Assembly (NCBI GenBank): GCA_018907035.1
Contig: JACCIC010000179.1
Location: 642,001 to 706,000 of the forward strand
Reading direction: 5' to 3'
Source of the DNA: Sycobia sp. Sy_11
Taxonomy: Eukaryota > Arthropoda > Insecta > Hymenoptera > Epichrysomallidae
Length of the DNA stretch: 64,000 nucleotides
The notes below the pieces were generated by a model. It saw nothing but the letters and a program-made list of their open reading frames with translations. It ran no database searches and had not been told where the DNA came from. Of the stretch, positions 1 to 12,364 are shown piece after piece (within the stretch, counting starts at the first letter, position 1; every line of letters begins with the position of its first letter). The translations under genes and the position numbers were made by a program.

Positions 1-535
1 TTAACATATGTCCCCAATGACATTCTAGATATTCGGATAATGCTCCTCATATATAACTTTTTGCTCTGTTGAAATCTTCAGTACTGACATTTTCGTTTTG
101 CGCTAATCTTTTTATAATTGACTTGAGCACCATGTCGCTCAGCATTAATTTTACCTCTTACCATTGGATTAAGGATACTCATTGATGGTTTTTATTTTTA
201 GAATAAGAGAAACGAGAATTCTTATGAGGACAGTCATTCTTATTTCTTAATAAAGCACCGTTTTCATCTGTCATGTACTGAAAAACCATGTAGTTTTTAA
301 CTTTCAGTGTCCTTTTTTTAGTCTTTCAGTTTTATTATCCAGTTTTTTGCTTGACTTAATTCGACCAGATCTTGAGTATTGTAAGCATAAATATAGCTAT
401 TTTCTTGATATTTTTTAAATACAGCTTCCGACATACATTATTATTCTACAAATGATCTCTAATTTTCCTACCGCCTTGTTTCATTTTACTTCTCAGCTAT
501 TTTTCTTTATAATCATTAGTACAAATGTCGAGTCT

Positions 536-572
536 TCGCCGTCGTCGCCGTCGTAGCCGTCGTCGTCGTCGT
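536..572. repeat. Imperfect (GTC)n trinucleotide repeat
   Basis: Interrupted GTC/GCC triplets. They give an Arg-rich reading frame that has no other coding support. Confidence 0.7.
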
Positions 573-713
573 TTGTTCTCACGATTCATTAAGAGGACAC
601 ACGCATTGCATTGGCCAAGTACATGTGTCTTAACTCCGTCTATCTCTCCTTCTTCCTCTGCGAACACAATAGTACATTCTCGACAAAATGGTCAATTCAT
701 AGCTGCTAAAGAC

Positions 714-717
<4 letters not shown>

Positions 718-778
<61 letters not shown>
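718..778. repeat. (TC)n microsatellite, about 61 bp
   Basis: Uninterrupted dinucleotide tract. Confidence 0.95.
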
Positions 779-784
<6 letters not shown>

Positions 785-3700
785 CTCTGTTCTGCTGTTC
801 TCGCAATTTTATTCCCTAGATTGCTAGTTGCACAGGCTGAATCCGGAAGTGAGCTAGCAGTGCACACACGGAAGGTACGATAACGAAAGAAGACGTACTC
901 TATGTATCTCTTTCTGGATTCAGTATGCAAGGCAAAACGAGAAAATGGAAATTATGTTTGCGTAGGCGAAGTAACGCTAGAGTACCGGCGGGAGGGGGGA
1001 GTTGCGCTGGGACACAGAGAAGAGGAAACGGGAAACTGGACTAAGGAAATTATGTGCGAAAGAGCTTGTAAAGAGACAAACGGAGTCTATAGATGGTCCG
1101 AGCCACAGAAATAGCCAGAGAAAAGGATTAATATTAAAGGAGAATATTATATATGCATTTGAAGGTATGAATAGTGCGCCCTGGATAATAAATTAATCGA
1201 CTTTCCGTTTAATTTTTAAAGCAGTACTAGCGAATTTAAATTTAATTATAATTACTCGCCTATAGTACATTGAATGTTTCATGCGGAATACCTCACTTCG
1301 CGTGATTCCTGGGCACTGTCTTTTAAATAACATTCACGCCAATCGCGTAAAGAAAGGAGACTGGTATAAAATAATTAGGTTCTTCTTCGTCTCAATATTA
1401 TGCAAAACTTTCTTTTATATTCTGTTTCCAAGTTTTTGCACTTGAAATTCCTATACATATGTACATATAAATTAGGAACAAATAAAAAATCACCCTTGTA
1501 TCTCGTGAGAAAAACTACGTATTGGGAAGTAAAACGGGACTGTGCTAATGAGTTTGAAAGATAAACATGGCGGAAGCAACACATCGTCAAATGGAGCGGT
1601 TTCTTTTCGATAACTTACGTGGTAAAATTACTTCAAAGACTATTCTAATAACAGACTCAGAAAACTAAGCAATGTTAGTATGTTGGAAATTACGGTAACA
1701 TTACGGTTTTATTTTGATGCGCACATTGTAGCTCTTCTGTCTGTTCACAAAACGTTTATTTGGTCTCGGGAAGGCGTGAGAGCTTACCGATAATTTGTCA
1801 CCTGATTTATTTTTACAGCCACTAATAACACAGAAAACATCGTAATACTCTTTTCGTATGCTTTAATGGTTATGTTTGGAGTTCCGTTAATGATAACTCT
1901 GACCAACAGAGATCTTGTCAATGATTTTACTTTCCAATAATGACGATAGTGCGCACAACAGCGAGGCATAGATGCGAGTAGATCTACCCACCTTTTCATT
2001 ATTATAACTTCCAAGATATTGCAAGCTTCGAACTTGATGATAATCAATGTAGGCAATAATTAAAGCGAACATACGGCTCTGCATAGTTAAAACTAATGAA
2101 TAGTGTACGAAGCTTAGTTCCGTTTAAACGAGCCGCGCTCAGCACCATTCCAAGAAATCGAACATATATACCCAAGAACTACAACGGAAATCTACCGACT
2201 AGGGAGAAAAATGGTATGTGCAGTGGTGGCTCTGAACGTAGGGTGGGTCGTCGACGGCTAGAAACACGAGTTGTGGATAAGAAAGAAAGAGGGCAAGCGC
2301 CATAGAGAGGAAACAAGATAGAGGAGAAGTGGGCGGAGCAGGCGCACTCTTTTAATGCCGTACAGTGCACTAGACCGTGCTAGATCTAATTAACAGTACA
2401 GGGGTTATATTTATATCGACGAAGATGGCAGCACATAGGCGAAGGGGTGTTACATCGGCCGTATATACTATATCGCAGACACTCGATCGAGGCTCTCGTG
2501 GCGGCCAATATTATAATATCCTTTCGTCCGCATAAATGCACAGGAGACCGACCCATTTCTATATATATGCTTCATGTTCGACATCTTCTTTGGTATAGAG
2601 ATACAACGTTCTGTCTAGTTCGTCACCTCTGCCTCAGTGTGAGGCAATAAGCTCCGTTGTTTTATCTTTTACCCGCAAGCTCTCTCTGTTGAACTATACG
2701 CGTTGAGCATTACTAGAACACGCCTCCTGCTCTCATAATTATTTAAGATCGAAAATTCAGCCATCTATTGCCTTGAGATTTACAGAATATGATTAGTCAT
2801 TTCTTTGCTTTGCCTCTACAATTTCTAAGTCCTTTTGTCGCTTGAATTCTTAACTGGACGTTAATATTGGAAACCCTAGGCAGCGAGACCTTAGCTTATA
2901 GATCATAATTACGTAGTCATTGAGGGTAGCAAATGGTTTTCGATCGATCGGGTAGTTTTTTTTATTGCCTGATTCTGGGCAACTAGCAGTTACAGACAAG
3001 ATATAAGAAAATTGAACATCGTGTTTGGTTCATAAATAGCCCGAGACTTCCAATACCCAAATTTATCCTGATTTTGCCATTTATTCGAGTTAGGTAATAT
3101 TAGCGAAAATTATCGTCAAATACCGTTTTCTTATAAACATGCACGATACGTCCATTATGTTGCTCCCAAGCGTCAAAAACTTAGATAAACAATTACACAA
3201 AAACCAAATTTTTCACAATCGAGAAATTTTTTGTCAAAGACTTTTGAAAATAGATAGATTTTCTCCTATATTTCGAAATCCGTCACGAGAATTACTCATG
3301 AAAAAATCCATTTGATCAATGTTTTTTTCGTAAAAATATAATAAACTCATTTCAAAGATGCAAAAGAGACCATTGGAAAATCCTACTGATCGACTAGAAA
3401 ACTTTTTATGGAATCGGCATTCTTGTATCAAACAAGATGGCACTTGCAGATGGTAGTGTTGTTATAAATGTCAAAAGCTTAAAGCTCGTTTGTTTTCCAA
3501 ATAATCAACATAATGTTTTCTTTTAGAGAGTTCTATGAACATAACTTTTTTTTACCATAGATTTCTCTAAAGTAACAGATACAATGCACCATATTTTATC
3601 TGTAAATTTTGAATATTAGAAAAGGATAAGATTAATGATATTGCAACTATAATGAATTAGGCATATAAGCATATCGTTCTGATGCAGTCTATAGAATGCA

Positions 3701-3828
3701 ATAGTGGAATAATTTTCAAAAGGCACAGTCGCCCCGACGACACACATATTTCTACGAGATAGGCACGCACACGAACAAGCCAGCAATCGACTTAAAAGGG
3801 ATTAACATAACAAACGTAAGCCGTACGG

Positions 3829-3868
3829 TCTCTCTCTCTCTCTCTCGGTGTGTGTGTATGTGTGTGTG
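3829..3868. repeat. (TC)n-(GT)n compound microsatellite
   Basis: A short TC run to 3846 switches to GT with one TATG interruption. Confidence 0.85.
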
Positions 3869-4168
3869 ATATTAAATGTCGCGCACGCGATCGAGCCCGC
3901 GCCGTCTATATAATTCCATGTTTCTCAATGGAGCACCGCCTATCACGCGCGCGCCTGTGTGCGTGTATGCGTGTGTGTAAGTTCTATATAGTAAACACGT
4001 GCACGCGAGCTGTATCGGAATTCGGAATCCCCCATCAACGTTGCGCAACGGCAGCACAGCTCAATTCGCGGATATTATTAAAATGGACCGATGCCGCGCT
4101 CGCAGCTTGGAGCACGAGGAACGGGAGAGTGAGGGAAAAAAAAAATCATCGAAGTCCGATTTCCAGGG

Positions 4169-4176
4169 TTACGTAA
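4169..4176. promoter_or_regulatory. TTACGTAA palindrome (PAR-bZIP/C/EBP-type site)
   Basis: This is a perfect 8-bp palindrome matching the PAR-bZIP (vrille/Pdp1 type) consensus. It lies 20 bp before a CRE-like TTACGTCA. Function is inferred from the motif only. Confidence 0.35.
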
Positions 4177-4188
4177 TGTCCCTTCCTC

Positions 4189-4196
4189 TTACGTCA
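4189..4196. promoter_or_regulatory. TTACGTCA, CRE-like bZIP site
   Basis: The sequence is one base from the full CRE palindrome and matches ATF/CREB and hybrid bZIP sites. It lies 25 bp upstream of a TATA-like run at 4221. Confidence 0.35.
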
Positions 4197-4220
4197 TAGC
4201 CGCGCACAGCGGTCCGATGT

Positions 4221-4229
4221 TATATATAA
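4221..4229 (+). promoter_or_regulatory. TATA-like element TATATATAA
   Basis: A short TATA-like run in a CpG-rich block. Its spacing from the two bZIP motifs is promoter-like, but I see no Initiator (TCAGT) at the expected distance downstream. Short TA runs are very common in this window, so this is weak evidence alone. Confidence 0.25.
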
Positions 4230-4250
4230 CCAGCACGAATACCGCGCAGC

Positions 4251-4265
4251 CAGCTGATCCAGCTG
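4251..4265. promoter_or_regulatory. Paired CAGCTG E-boxes, 9 bp apart
   Basis: CAGCTG occurs at 4251-4256 and again at 4260-4265, separated by ATC. CAGCTG is the preferred AP-4 homodimer site, so this pair lies upstream of the factor that would bind it. Autoregulation is inferred, not shown. Confidence 0.35.
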
Positions 4266-4346
4266 CGCTGTTGCTACACGCGCACGGTTACACACATGCA
4301 TATAAGTTTCTGAAAGCCCAACGTTGGGTCAGCAGTATAATGACAC

Positions 4347-4352
4347 CACGTG
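4347..4352. promoter_or_regulatory. CACGTG E-box
   Basis: Class B E-box (Myc/Max, USF, Clock/Cycle type) about 80 bp after the CAGCTG pair. Motif evidence only. Confidence 0.25.
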
Positions 4353-4758
4353 TGTCGTGTGGCGCGGACTGTGCTCACCCCCCCCCCCAACCCTTCGGTC
4401 ACGCTGCTCGTGTGAATGATTATTAATTAAAGCGCGAGTGCAGGGGGAGGGGAAGCGATTAGTGCATTCGTCCAAGAGAAGCACCGGATGTAGTATTTAT
4501 ACCGAATGGTTTAAGATTGATGCAGAATCTAATATTTCATAAATTTTAATATTATATATGCTCGCTCTCGCTCTCTCTCTATCACACAATGCTTATGCCG
4601 GAACAAGCGCAGGTTTATTTTTTATAGGAGGGGCGTGGATTCGCGAAGAACTGGGTCGTGATGCGCGCGAGCTTTATACGTGCCATTGGCTTGGATCGAT
4701 AAATTGGATTGTCATAAATTTATCGCGGTGTATTAGCGCAAACGATTATATATAGATG

Positions 4759-4781
4759 ATTATATATATATATATATATAT
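4759..4781. repeat. (TA)n microsatellite, short
   Basis: About ten TA units. Confidence 0.8.
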
Positions 4782-4992
4782 GAATGGGAGGGAATGTAAG
4801 AGGTATATGTATAATAGACTTTAGTATATATAGATGTGTTTTCCTTTTAAGGACGCGATTAACCAATGTCCATGATTTTATCGATATCGAGGGTCTTCAA
4901 TTGGAGAGTTGAAATGTTTCATTAAAGACCATTCGGCGCTTGAATACAAGCATTAAACTAGGGCATTTTGTCGAGTTATATTCGATTTTTTT

Positions 4993-5012
4993 AAAAAAAA
5001 AAAAAAAAAAAA
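4993..5012. repeat. Poly-A tract of 20
   Basis: Uninterrupted A20 after a T run. No retroposed body was recognised upstream of it. Confidence 0.9.
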
Positions 5013-6652
5013 TTCTGACGACGTTAGCTCGTGTCCCAAGCCGTTATCAAAAGCTTGCGAATTAAAAAAATGTATAGTTTTTTGTGAATTTTTAAATGTG
5101 TATGAGAATTTCGAGCTTCATGCCTTGAATATTTATTACACGTTTATTACACGTATGTTTGATCTGGATGGAAAAAACGTGCATAACACGTTTTTCTTGT
5201 TGACGTATACGTGGATACGGATATAACAAACAGCAGAGAAATTTTGATTTTTTTTTCTCTTGCTTTGTCAGTCGAGACCTCGTGACACGAGGAGAGGACG
5301 TGCGCTAGAATAAGTCAACACTCCGAGGCTTAAAAAAATAAACAGGCGGTGCATTTTTTAAAAAAAAATTTTTTTTCCGCTCAGCCCAGTTTTCTTTCTC
5401 TCTTCGAAATGGGTCAGCTTTTTCAGCCCCCTCCCCCGTCATCCCCAACAACCTGCAAGAAGAGGCTAGCAAAAAAGGGGGTGCGGGCGGGCCGGCGGCA
5501 AAGAGAAAAACGCAAAGAAGACGAATTTGCCCGAGAATCAGGCACGTATGCATGCAAACACAGACGGACACGGACACGTGCACAGTCGTGTGTGCGTGCG
5601 TGTGTAAGAGAACGTGGGCAACGGCAGCAGCGGCGGCCGCGCATCTCCCCCGCGGCGGCTCGGCGGCATCAGCGCCGCAATAATAATGATGCGACACACA
5701 CACGCGGGCGATGAATCATGCGTCGATGAACGAGCCGCTGACTGTTAGCGCGCGCGACCTTCCCACAGAAGAGCCTTGCGTGTTCTATACTTGGTCTGTG
5801 TGTGTGTGACTGTGTGTGTGCGCGTGCGCGTTTGTATCATGAATGAATGACACGAAGTGCGCGATGTTACATACATTATACTCTCTATCCTTCTCGGTCT
5901 GAGGCCGATGCCGACGGCGACGGTGTTGCTTTTGCTTCTCTGTGGCTATATGCACGATCTCTATCCTTTTTTTATAACTTTTGTTCCTCTAGATCCCTTA
6001 CTCCGCTTTTTTTCACTCTGTCTCTCTCGCTCTCTCCCTCCTTTACTTCGGCCAATTCGTTGATTGCCGCGGCTCTTTGAATCGCTTCGGACGTCGTCGA
6101 CGTTGTCTCTGAAGGACACGCGAAACGCCACCGCCGCCGCCTCGTGGAAATGAGGTCTTCTACTCCCCCTTCATTCTTTAGCGCTGGTCTCTTTCCTCGT
6201 CCCCTTCTCGTTATTATCGCGAATTTCGCGCGAGACAATACACGCGCGCTCGAATACATAGATACATACTTTTCATGTCAGTACGCAGTTCCCGACACGG
6301 GTCTGAGAAAAACATTCGGAAATTTTCGGATCCGACGATTTATCGTTCCTCTAGAGTCTCCGCCTTTTTTCCTCCCCTTTCTTTTTCCTTTAGTACAGCG
6401 CTAACGCTAATATATAATAGTCTCTTTATTGGTTTGCAAACCTATTGTATACAACAATGTCCGGTGATTATACGCGTTATACTCACCCTCTTCCCCCCAT
6501 TGCAAATGAAGTGTCCGCCTGGTTAACGAGGCGTTTAATCATTGCGTAATCAGATGCAATTTAATTCGCGTTTAAATCAGTTGCGTTTATGAATTCATAA
6601 AATTTATTATGTATGTATTTGTGTGAGTATATATATATATATATAGTGCAGG

Positions 6653-6676
6653 TCACGTGAATCGAGTATAAATAAA
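6653..6676 (+). promoter_or_regulatory. TCACGTGA palindrome followed by TATAAATAAA
   Basis: TCACGTGA at 6653-6660 is the extended E-box of MITF/USF/Clock-type factors, and TATAAATAAA follows at 6667-6676. They are too close together for a standard E-box/TATA promoter and no Initiator follows, so a promoter role is doubtful. Confidence 0.2.
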
Positions 6677-7419
6677 TCCCTTGCGAATGCCGTGCATATA
6701 ATTGCAAATTTCTTTGAATTTACAGGAAAATCACAGGAATCTAATAGTTAATCGAAAGGCAAATTCTATTCTACCCTGTCGTCCTTCAGTTTTTTTTTTA
6801 TTTTCTTTTTGTTGGTAAAGAAAATGTCCATTGCATCTATGAGGGCCCCACTGCATCAAACCAAAATTGGCATTCGTGAATGTTAAGATAGTACAGAGCG
6901 TATTTGGAGTGGACTTGTTCTTAAAATTAGAAAACAGATGTTTGTACTAAAAATATTTATTTTAATGTTTTGTTATATTTTATAATCCTATAACATATTT
7001 ATAAAAAAAGAAAACAGAATAAATGCGATTCTTGGCCTTTTTAATTAGACACATAATGTAATAAACAGAGTAATTAAATAAAAATAATTTTTAAACTGTA
7101 TGCACTTTTAATAATCGTTATATGTGTATTTTGTTTAGAGACATGACTATAGTTACTGCCGCAAATGACTGTTTTCTTCTATTCTCTGCTACAAAATATG
7201 AAATGCTTCGCTTTGATGTATTTCGGTAATTTGCAGTCTCTTTGCCCGAAAGTTTTGACTTACTCCTAAAATTTAAGCAATGATTTCACGTACCTCCGTG
7301 CCGCCCGTGGCTGCCATATTTTGTCGATCTCCTCTCCACCGCTAGTATCGCATGTTGTATTTAAATATCCCATAGCTGTCTTATCTACGAAAAAAGCGCA
7401 GTAGATCAATCTTCTCCGT

Positions 7420-8980
7420 ATGTCAACTTTTGCCCCGATCCCCCCCCCCCCACCCGCCCAAGATTTTACACAGCAGCCGGATTTCCAACGACTCGGCCAG
7501 CTCTCCTGCTTTTCTTCTGCGTTCGCGATTCCAACGATTCCGTCGTATTTACGTCAATTGACTTATAGTGCTGGTGCGAGCAACGGAAATATCTGCAGGG
7601 GGAAAAAACCCTCTCTTGAGAAGCAGACGGCGATGGGTTCAGGGGGAAGGAGAGGCAAGGAGCAGGAAAGGGAAGTTCGCCTCTTCTTTATTTCCCCCCG
7701 CTTCTTGTCTCCCCCCCCCTCCACCCGCCAGCCACCTATCTCTACCGCCGTATTATATCGAGCCCCCGCGCAGCTGTTTGTTGTTGTTATCTGCCATTCC
7801 GCCGCCGCTGCCGCGCGATTCTCCCTCGTCGGCTCTACTCTGCTCTATTATTCTTACCCCCGTTCTTGACCCCCTCCTCCGCCACATACACCCTCCCCCC
7901 TCCCTTTTTCCTGTTGCCGACGCGTCCGCATGGGCCGGGCCGCCGGCGATTTTTCGCCCCTGCGTACATGCGCAGTAAACGCGTAATAAGTAATTTCCAT
8001 ATCTCGCGGTTCATACGTGTGCACGAGCCGCCGTATTTACAGCCGCTGGAAGAACCAGACAGAGAGGGAGAGAGAGAGAGAGAGAGAGACCTTGTGCCTC
8101 ATTCGACTTTCTGTTTTGCTCCGCTACTTTCAAGGTTATGCGCGGTTGTGCTGCTGGACGGCGGGCTCGGGGAGGGCCGAGGGGTGGAGCGACGCTGGGC
8201 ATCGCGGGGCCGAGCGCGCTACCGATGCCCACGCGCGCTATGTTATTTTACCGGCAATGATGAAAGGTTAGCGAAATGCCTCCGTCTTCTAGCCTCCCCC
8301 CGCCCTCCCCCCAGGCTCCCTCGGTCTTTAAATGAGAAACTATATTTCTTTTGTTCATTTTTTCCCCTTTTTATCGCAACCACCACCGGTCTTCAGTCTG
8401 CCATTAATCGCACGGCGGATAAATGAACGAATGTTCTTCTTCGTCGCCTATTTGTTAGATTTGATATGCTGGTTTCGTAATTTGTTTTCGATTTTTCCAG
8501 CTATCATCGCTATTAATTGCACTTATTAAACGACGAAGCTAGACCTCTGGTCTCTCTCTTTCTTTTCTTTTAATAACAACGGGCTACTAAAGCCGCCATT
8601 GGAGTTTCGCACTTCTAGATCCTCGATCGATAGCGTACATTCGCCTACTCGAATTACGTTCGATTCGGCTCTCCGTCCGTGGCTAAAATAATAATCGAGT
8701 TAAAGATCGTAGCCTGCTCTGAAAATTTAAGATGTTAAAAATTGTTGTTTTTTTTTTTCGCCCACTGCCGGAAATTACGATATGATTCGAGTGTATATTG
8801 TGCGCACATTCCGTGGCTTGTCCTCTTGCTGCTCAGTCTAACTACGTTCGAGCGCGCGGCTTGGAGAGCGGAGCAGCCGGTACGCGCTATATATGTAGAA
8901 ATCGCTCTCCATTATTTTGATTGAGCTATTAATAGTACCGCAATTTTACATTAATCTCGTGGCAACTTCGTTTTGCACAG

Positions 8981-8982
<2 letters not shown>
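7420..8982. other. Pyrimidine- and GC-rich block
   Basis: Long C/T-rich stretches with C runs (7440, 7713) give Pro/Ser/Leu frames on the plus strand in two registers at once, which argues for composition rather than coding. Confidence 0.5.
8059..8089. repeat. (GA)n microsatellite
   Basis: GA run with one GGG interruption. Confidence 0.9.
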
Positions 8983-9027
<45 letters not shown>

Positions 9028-9028
9028 C
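8983..9028. repeat. (GT)n-(GC)n compound microsatellite
   Basis: GT to 9019, then alternating GC. Alternating purine/pyrimidine throughout, hence Z-DNA prone. Confidence 0.95.
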
Positions 9029-9098
9029 GTGCGTGCGTGCGCACGCTTCATATGCATACGCACGCTTCAATTTACAGACGATAAAAAAGAAAAAAAGG

Positions 9099-9106
9099 TA
9101 TAAAAG
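9099..9106 (+). promoter_or_regulatory. Consensus TATA box TATAAAAG
   Basis: Perfect TATA consensus in a GGTATAAAAGGG context, just downstream of the GT/CG tract at 8983. No TCAGT Initiator is present 25-35 bp downstream and no exon was recognised after it. Confidence 0.25.
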
Positions 9107-9619
9107 GGAGATGGAGCGAGTGCGTTATCTCTTAATCTAGGGTAATTGGAAATGATATGGTTTCGTTATAATATGCACCTCCCAATACAGTTCCGTACGA
9201 AATGCTATACACAGGATAGCCAGATAGATGTCGGGACATTTTGCGAAGGCAATACTCAACATTTCTTACCCTCGCGTTTTCATTGGCTTTATTATATTTC
9301 TACGCTGTGCGTATAACACGCCCCGCACATACACGCTGCTGACCATCTGTGAATAATAATTACATAGGTATATAAAGAAAAAAAATACAGCATCTCAATA
9401 CTCTGTACATACGTTATTTTAATGTTTCCTACTCCGTTTCGTACGCGGTCGCGCGGGAAAAGCCATATTATCAGCCGACCAATAAATCTTATCTCGGTAT
9501 TCCAGGGAAAAAAAAAAGAATCTCAATTCGCAATTTCGCCTCAGTACTTTAATATTGATAGAGTGTGTGTATGTATATCTGCGATTGTTCGAAAATAAAA
9601 GATGGAAGATTGATTTGTT

Positions 9620-9622
<3 letters not shown>

Positions 9623-9662
<40 letters not shown>
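9623..9662. repeat. (TA)n microsatellite, about 40 bp
   Basis: Uninterrupted TA. Confidence 0.95.
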
Positions 9663-9663
<1 letters not shown>

Positions 9664-9855
9664 CTATTCGCGCACGTGCATAGTCCTGCGCGCGAGGTAT
9701 TAAAATTCTTATGGCGCTCCGAAATCTGGGTCAAAGATAACGTCTCGCGGCGGGGGCGACCGGAGAGGCATAAAAATGATATTGATTAATGCGCGCGCGA
9801 GCATTTCTGTTGCGTATATAAAATACATATTCGCATATACGCGACGCACGGCCGC

Positions 9856-9879
9856 GGGGCGGCGGGGGGCGGGGAGGGG
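9856..9879 (+). other. G-quadruplex motif
   Basis: Four G runs of four or more, separated by loops of 1-4 nt, on the plus strand in a CpG-rich block. Confidence 0.5.
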
Positions 9880-10121
9880 AGCGAGGCAATAAAGCCAACA
9901 GGTACAGAGTACGGCATACGTGCATATACGTATAATATAGCTTGGTCGCGCATTATACGGTAGCATATAGAGTAACGAGCCAAACACCGAAATTAATCTC
10001 TTTCTGCGTCTGTGTCGCGGTACGCGCGTACATTATATGCTTGTCCGTCCGGTCCGGGGGCCGGCGGCGCGCGGCGGACAATCGCGGCAAAGAAAACTCC
10101 GGAACGAGCGCGACGGGCGAC

Positions 10122-10145
10122 GGGGGGGGGGAGGCGGGGGCGGGG
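10122..10145 (+). other. G-run cluster with G-quadruplex potential
   Basis: A run of ten G is followed by GG, GGGGG and GGGG separated by single bases. It lies in the GC-rich block at 9.8-11.0 kb. Confidence 0.5.
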
Positions 10146-10467
10146 AGAGAAGGAAGTTCTTACATACGTGAGAAACCTGCTTTTCGCACTCCCACGCTCG
10201 TTATCGCAGTCTCGGTCATTTCCAGCGCGCGGCCGCTCAACTCTCAAGCGCCCCCGATTAATCTGCCATGCAAATCGACGGTAGCTTTCCAAAGCGCGGG
10301 GGCGTTATTGCGAGAGCGCCGCTTCCGAGGCTGCTTCCTATGGTTAAAGGCAGGAAAAACGTTGCGTGCGTGTGTGTGTGTGTGTGTCTACACACACATC
10401 CGATTTAGAAAAGCTCCCTCACGCGAAAAGCACATCGCATAAAAATATAAATACACTGTTGGTGTAT

Positions 10468-10494
10468 GCGCGCGCGCGCGCGCGTGTGTGTGTC
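10468..10494. repeat. (GC)n-(GT)n compound tract
   Basis: About eight GC units, then GT. Confidence 0.85.
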
Positions 10495-10624
10495 TAAGAC
10501 GCGCCGCGCGCAAAAAGTGAAAAAGTGGAACAGTGACCGTTAACCGTATTATACAACGAGGCGGCGTGTGACGCCGCGACGTTGGTGGCGCGCACGCGTG
10601 CATTGTTATTTTTCGTCTGGCGCT

Positions 10625-10626
10625 CG

Positions 10627-10664
<38 letters not shown>

Positions 10665-10669
10665 AGAGA
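10625..10669. repeat. (CG)n-(GA)n compound microsatellite
   Basis: CG to 10642, then GA, inside a CpG-rich block. Confidence 0.95.
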
Positions 10670-10999
10670 TCGCGGCGCGAAAATAGACCCGCGCATCGCG
10701 TCGTCGCCGCAGAAATAAGCCGTAATTTTCGCCTTCTCGGCGACGTCGGCGACGCGAGCGCCCCGGGAAATTCTTGGCATTGGGCGTCACTGTCGCGGGA
10801 GCAGCGACGCTCGCGCCGGCGCCGCGTTTCGTGGGAAACGGGCACGAGGGACGGGACGTCGTCGGCGGCGGTGGCGCGCGCGCGAGGGGGGGGGCGGGTT
10901 TGAAAGGGTAGAAGCGGAGCAGCGAATCTAACGTGCCTCTAATACGGGCCGACGTCGTCGATCCTGCGCGCTTTAAACGCGGTGCTTGCAAATCGCCTG

Positions 11000-12282
11000 G
11001 AAAATTTCCTTTTTCACGGGTACAATACGGTTTTTACACAGAGCACACTTTTACCCGGTGACACGATTAATATTTTTCACGAAGTCTTACATACACGACG
11101 CGTGTTTCTTGGACAAATACACATACGCCTCTATTAACATGGCTCTCGCGAGCTTCGAGATAACGGAGTGCGCGCGCGCGTGTGTGTAAAAAAAAAAGAG
11201 CACACGACAACATTATTCAATGTATTGAGGTACGCTCGCGATAATATATAATTCCGTGACGAAAATAGACTTAATTCGAGGAGAAAATACAATGCCGACC
11301 GCGTTAATACGCTACAATTATGCAAATTTTTTAAATTAAAGATAAATTGAAAACTAATTAAAAAACTATTAATCACTTTTGTCGACTATGTCGATAAAGC
11401 AACAAAGTTTCAACCTTACTTTACGCAAATACACACAGATGTGCCAGAAACTAATTTCTTTCATAAAGATTTTTTGTTTTTCTTTTTATTTCGTCTCTTT
11501 TTTTTTTTTTATTTAAAACTTCCTCCTTGCTGGTTAAACAGCTGTGTAGATATTATGGCACATCTATGAGTTCGCCGGGTTTACGATGGATAAATTAAAA
11601 TGACTTTGCTCGTAATGTTAAAATTACATATCCTATTTCAATTCAACTTTTTTACTTTTTTACTTACTTGCTCACTTTTTTTTTAAGCCCCCGCGCTCGC
11701 CGCTGATACTATCGCGCGCACTTATCGTGGTACTAAAATTAATAAGTGCATTTCCTCATCCTTGTTTTGCGCGGTTATATTTCTTTTCGTCCTCGGGCCG
11801 TCTCTCACCCTCGCTCATTATCTATCCATCTATTCATCCATTTACCTCACTCTCGACGACGACAACGACGGCTGGGCCGCTCGACATTATTACGCTGCAA
11901 TCGGTACCGAAGTCGATGGCTCTCACTGCTGATTTTCCGATTTTCTCGAGCGGAACCAAAACTCTATCGCGCCCTCACATTGGCCAGGGCGTCAAAATCT
12001 GGTGGGGGGGAGGGGAGTTGTGGTTCGTGGCTCTCGATTAGTCGATGAATGCAGGCATACGACGTGTGTTCCATCTTCACGTTAAAAATCCACGTTTGTC
12101 TCTTTTCGAGTTTTTCGCGATAATTTGGCGTTGCATTGTACTTTTTGAATTGGACATCGAACGTAATATGCACAGGAGATTTTGTGGGCCTATGAATTTC
12201 ATTTTTTTACACTTTTCTCAGTTCTAGTGTAAGAGTACGCAAAAAGTTCTGCAGCCTTTTTAAAAATCTAATGTTTTTCATG

Positions 12283-12364
<82 letters not shown>

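Larger units (their letters stand above)
1..3828. other. Gene-free AT-rich stretch
   Basis: AT-rich unique-looking sequence apart from the TC tract at 718. No exon, RNA gene or transposon was recognised on either strand. Confidence 0.55.
3869..4758. other. CpG-rich block with clustered regulatory motifs
   Basis: Visibly richer in CG and GCGC words than its neighbours. It holds the bZIP/TATA/E-box cluster listed separately and a C run at 4378-4388. No exon recognised. Confidence 0.5.
4782..7419. other. Gene-free stretch, AT-rich then CT-rich
   Basis: AT-rich to 5300, mixed CpG- and pyrimidine-rich from 5340 to 6520, then AT-rich. Reading frames here are Ser/Leu- or Arg-rich chance frames. 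Confidence 0.5.
9029..10999. other. AT-rich stretch passing into a dense CpG block
   Basis: AT-rich to about 9700. From 9840 to 10980 it is dense in CpG and GCGC, with G-quadruplex motifs and a GCGGCGT/ACGCCGC inverted repeat (10562-10578). No defensible exon. Confidence 0.5.

Noticed and set aside
7866..8426. 186-residue plus-strand open frame
   Set aside because: CT- and GC-rich composition holds several frames open together. No recognisable domain and no splice or start context.
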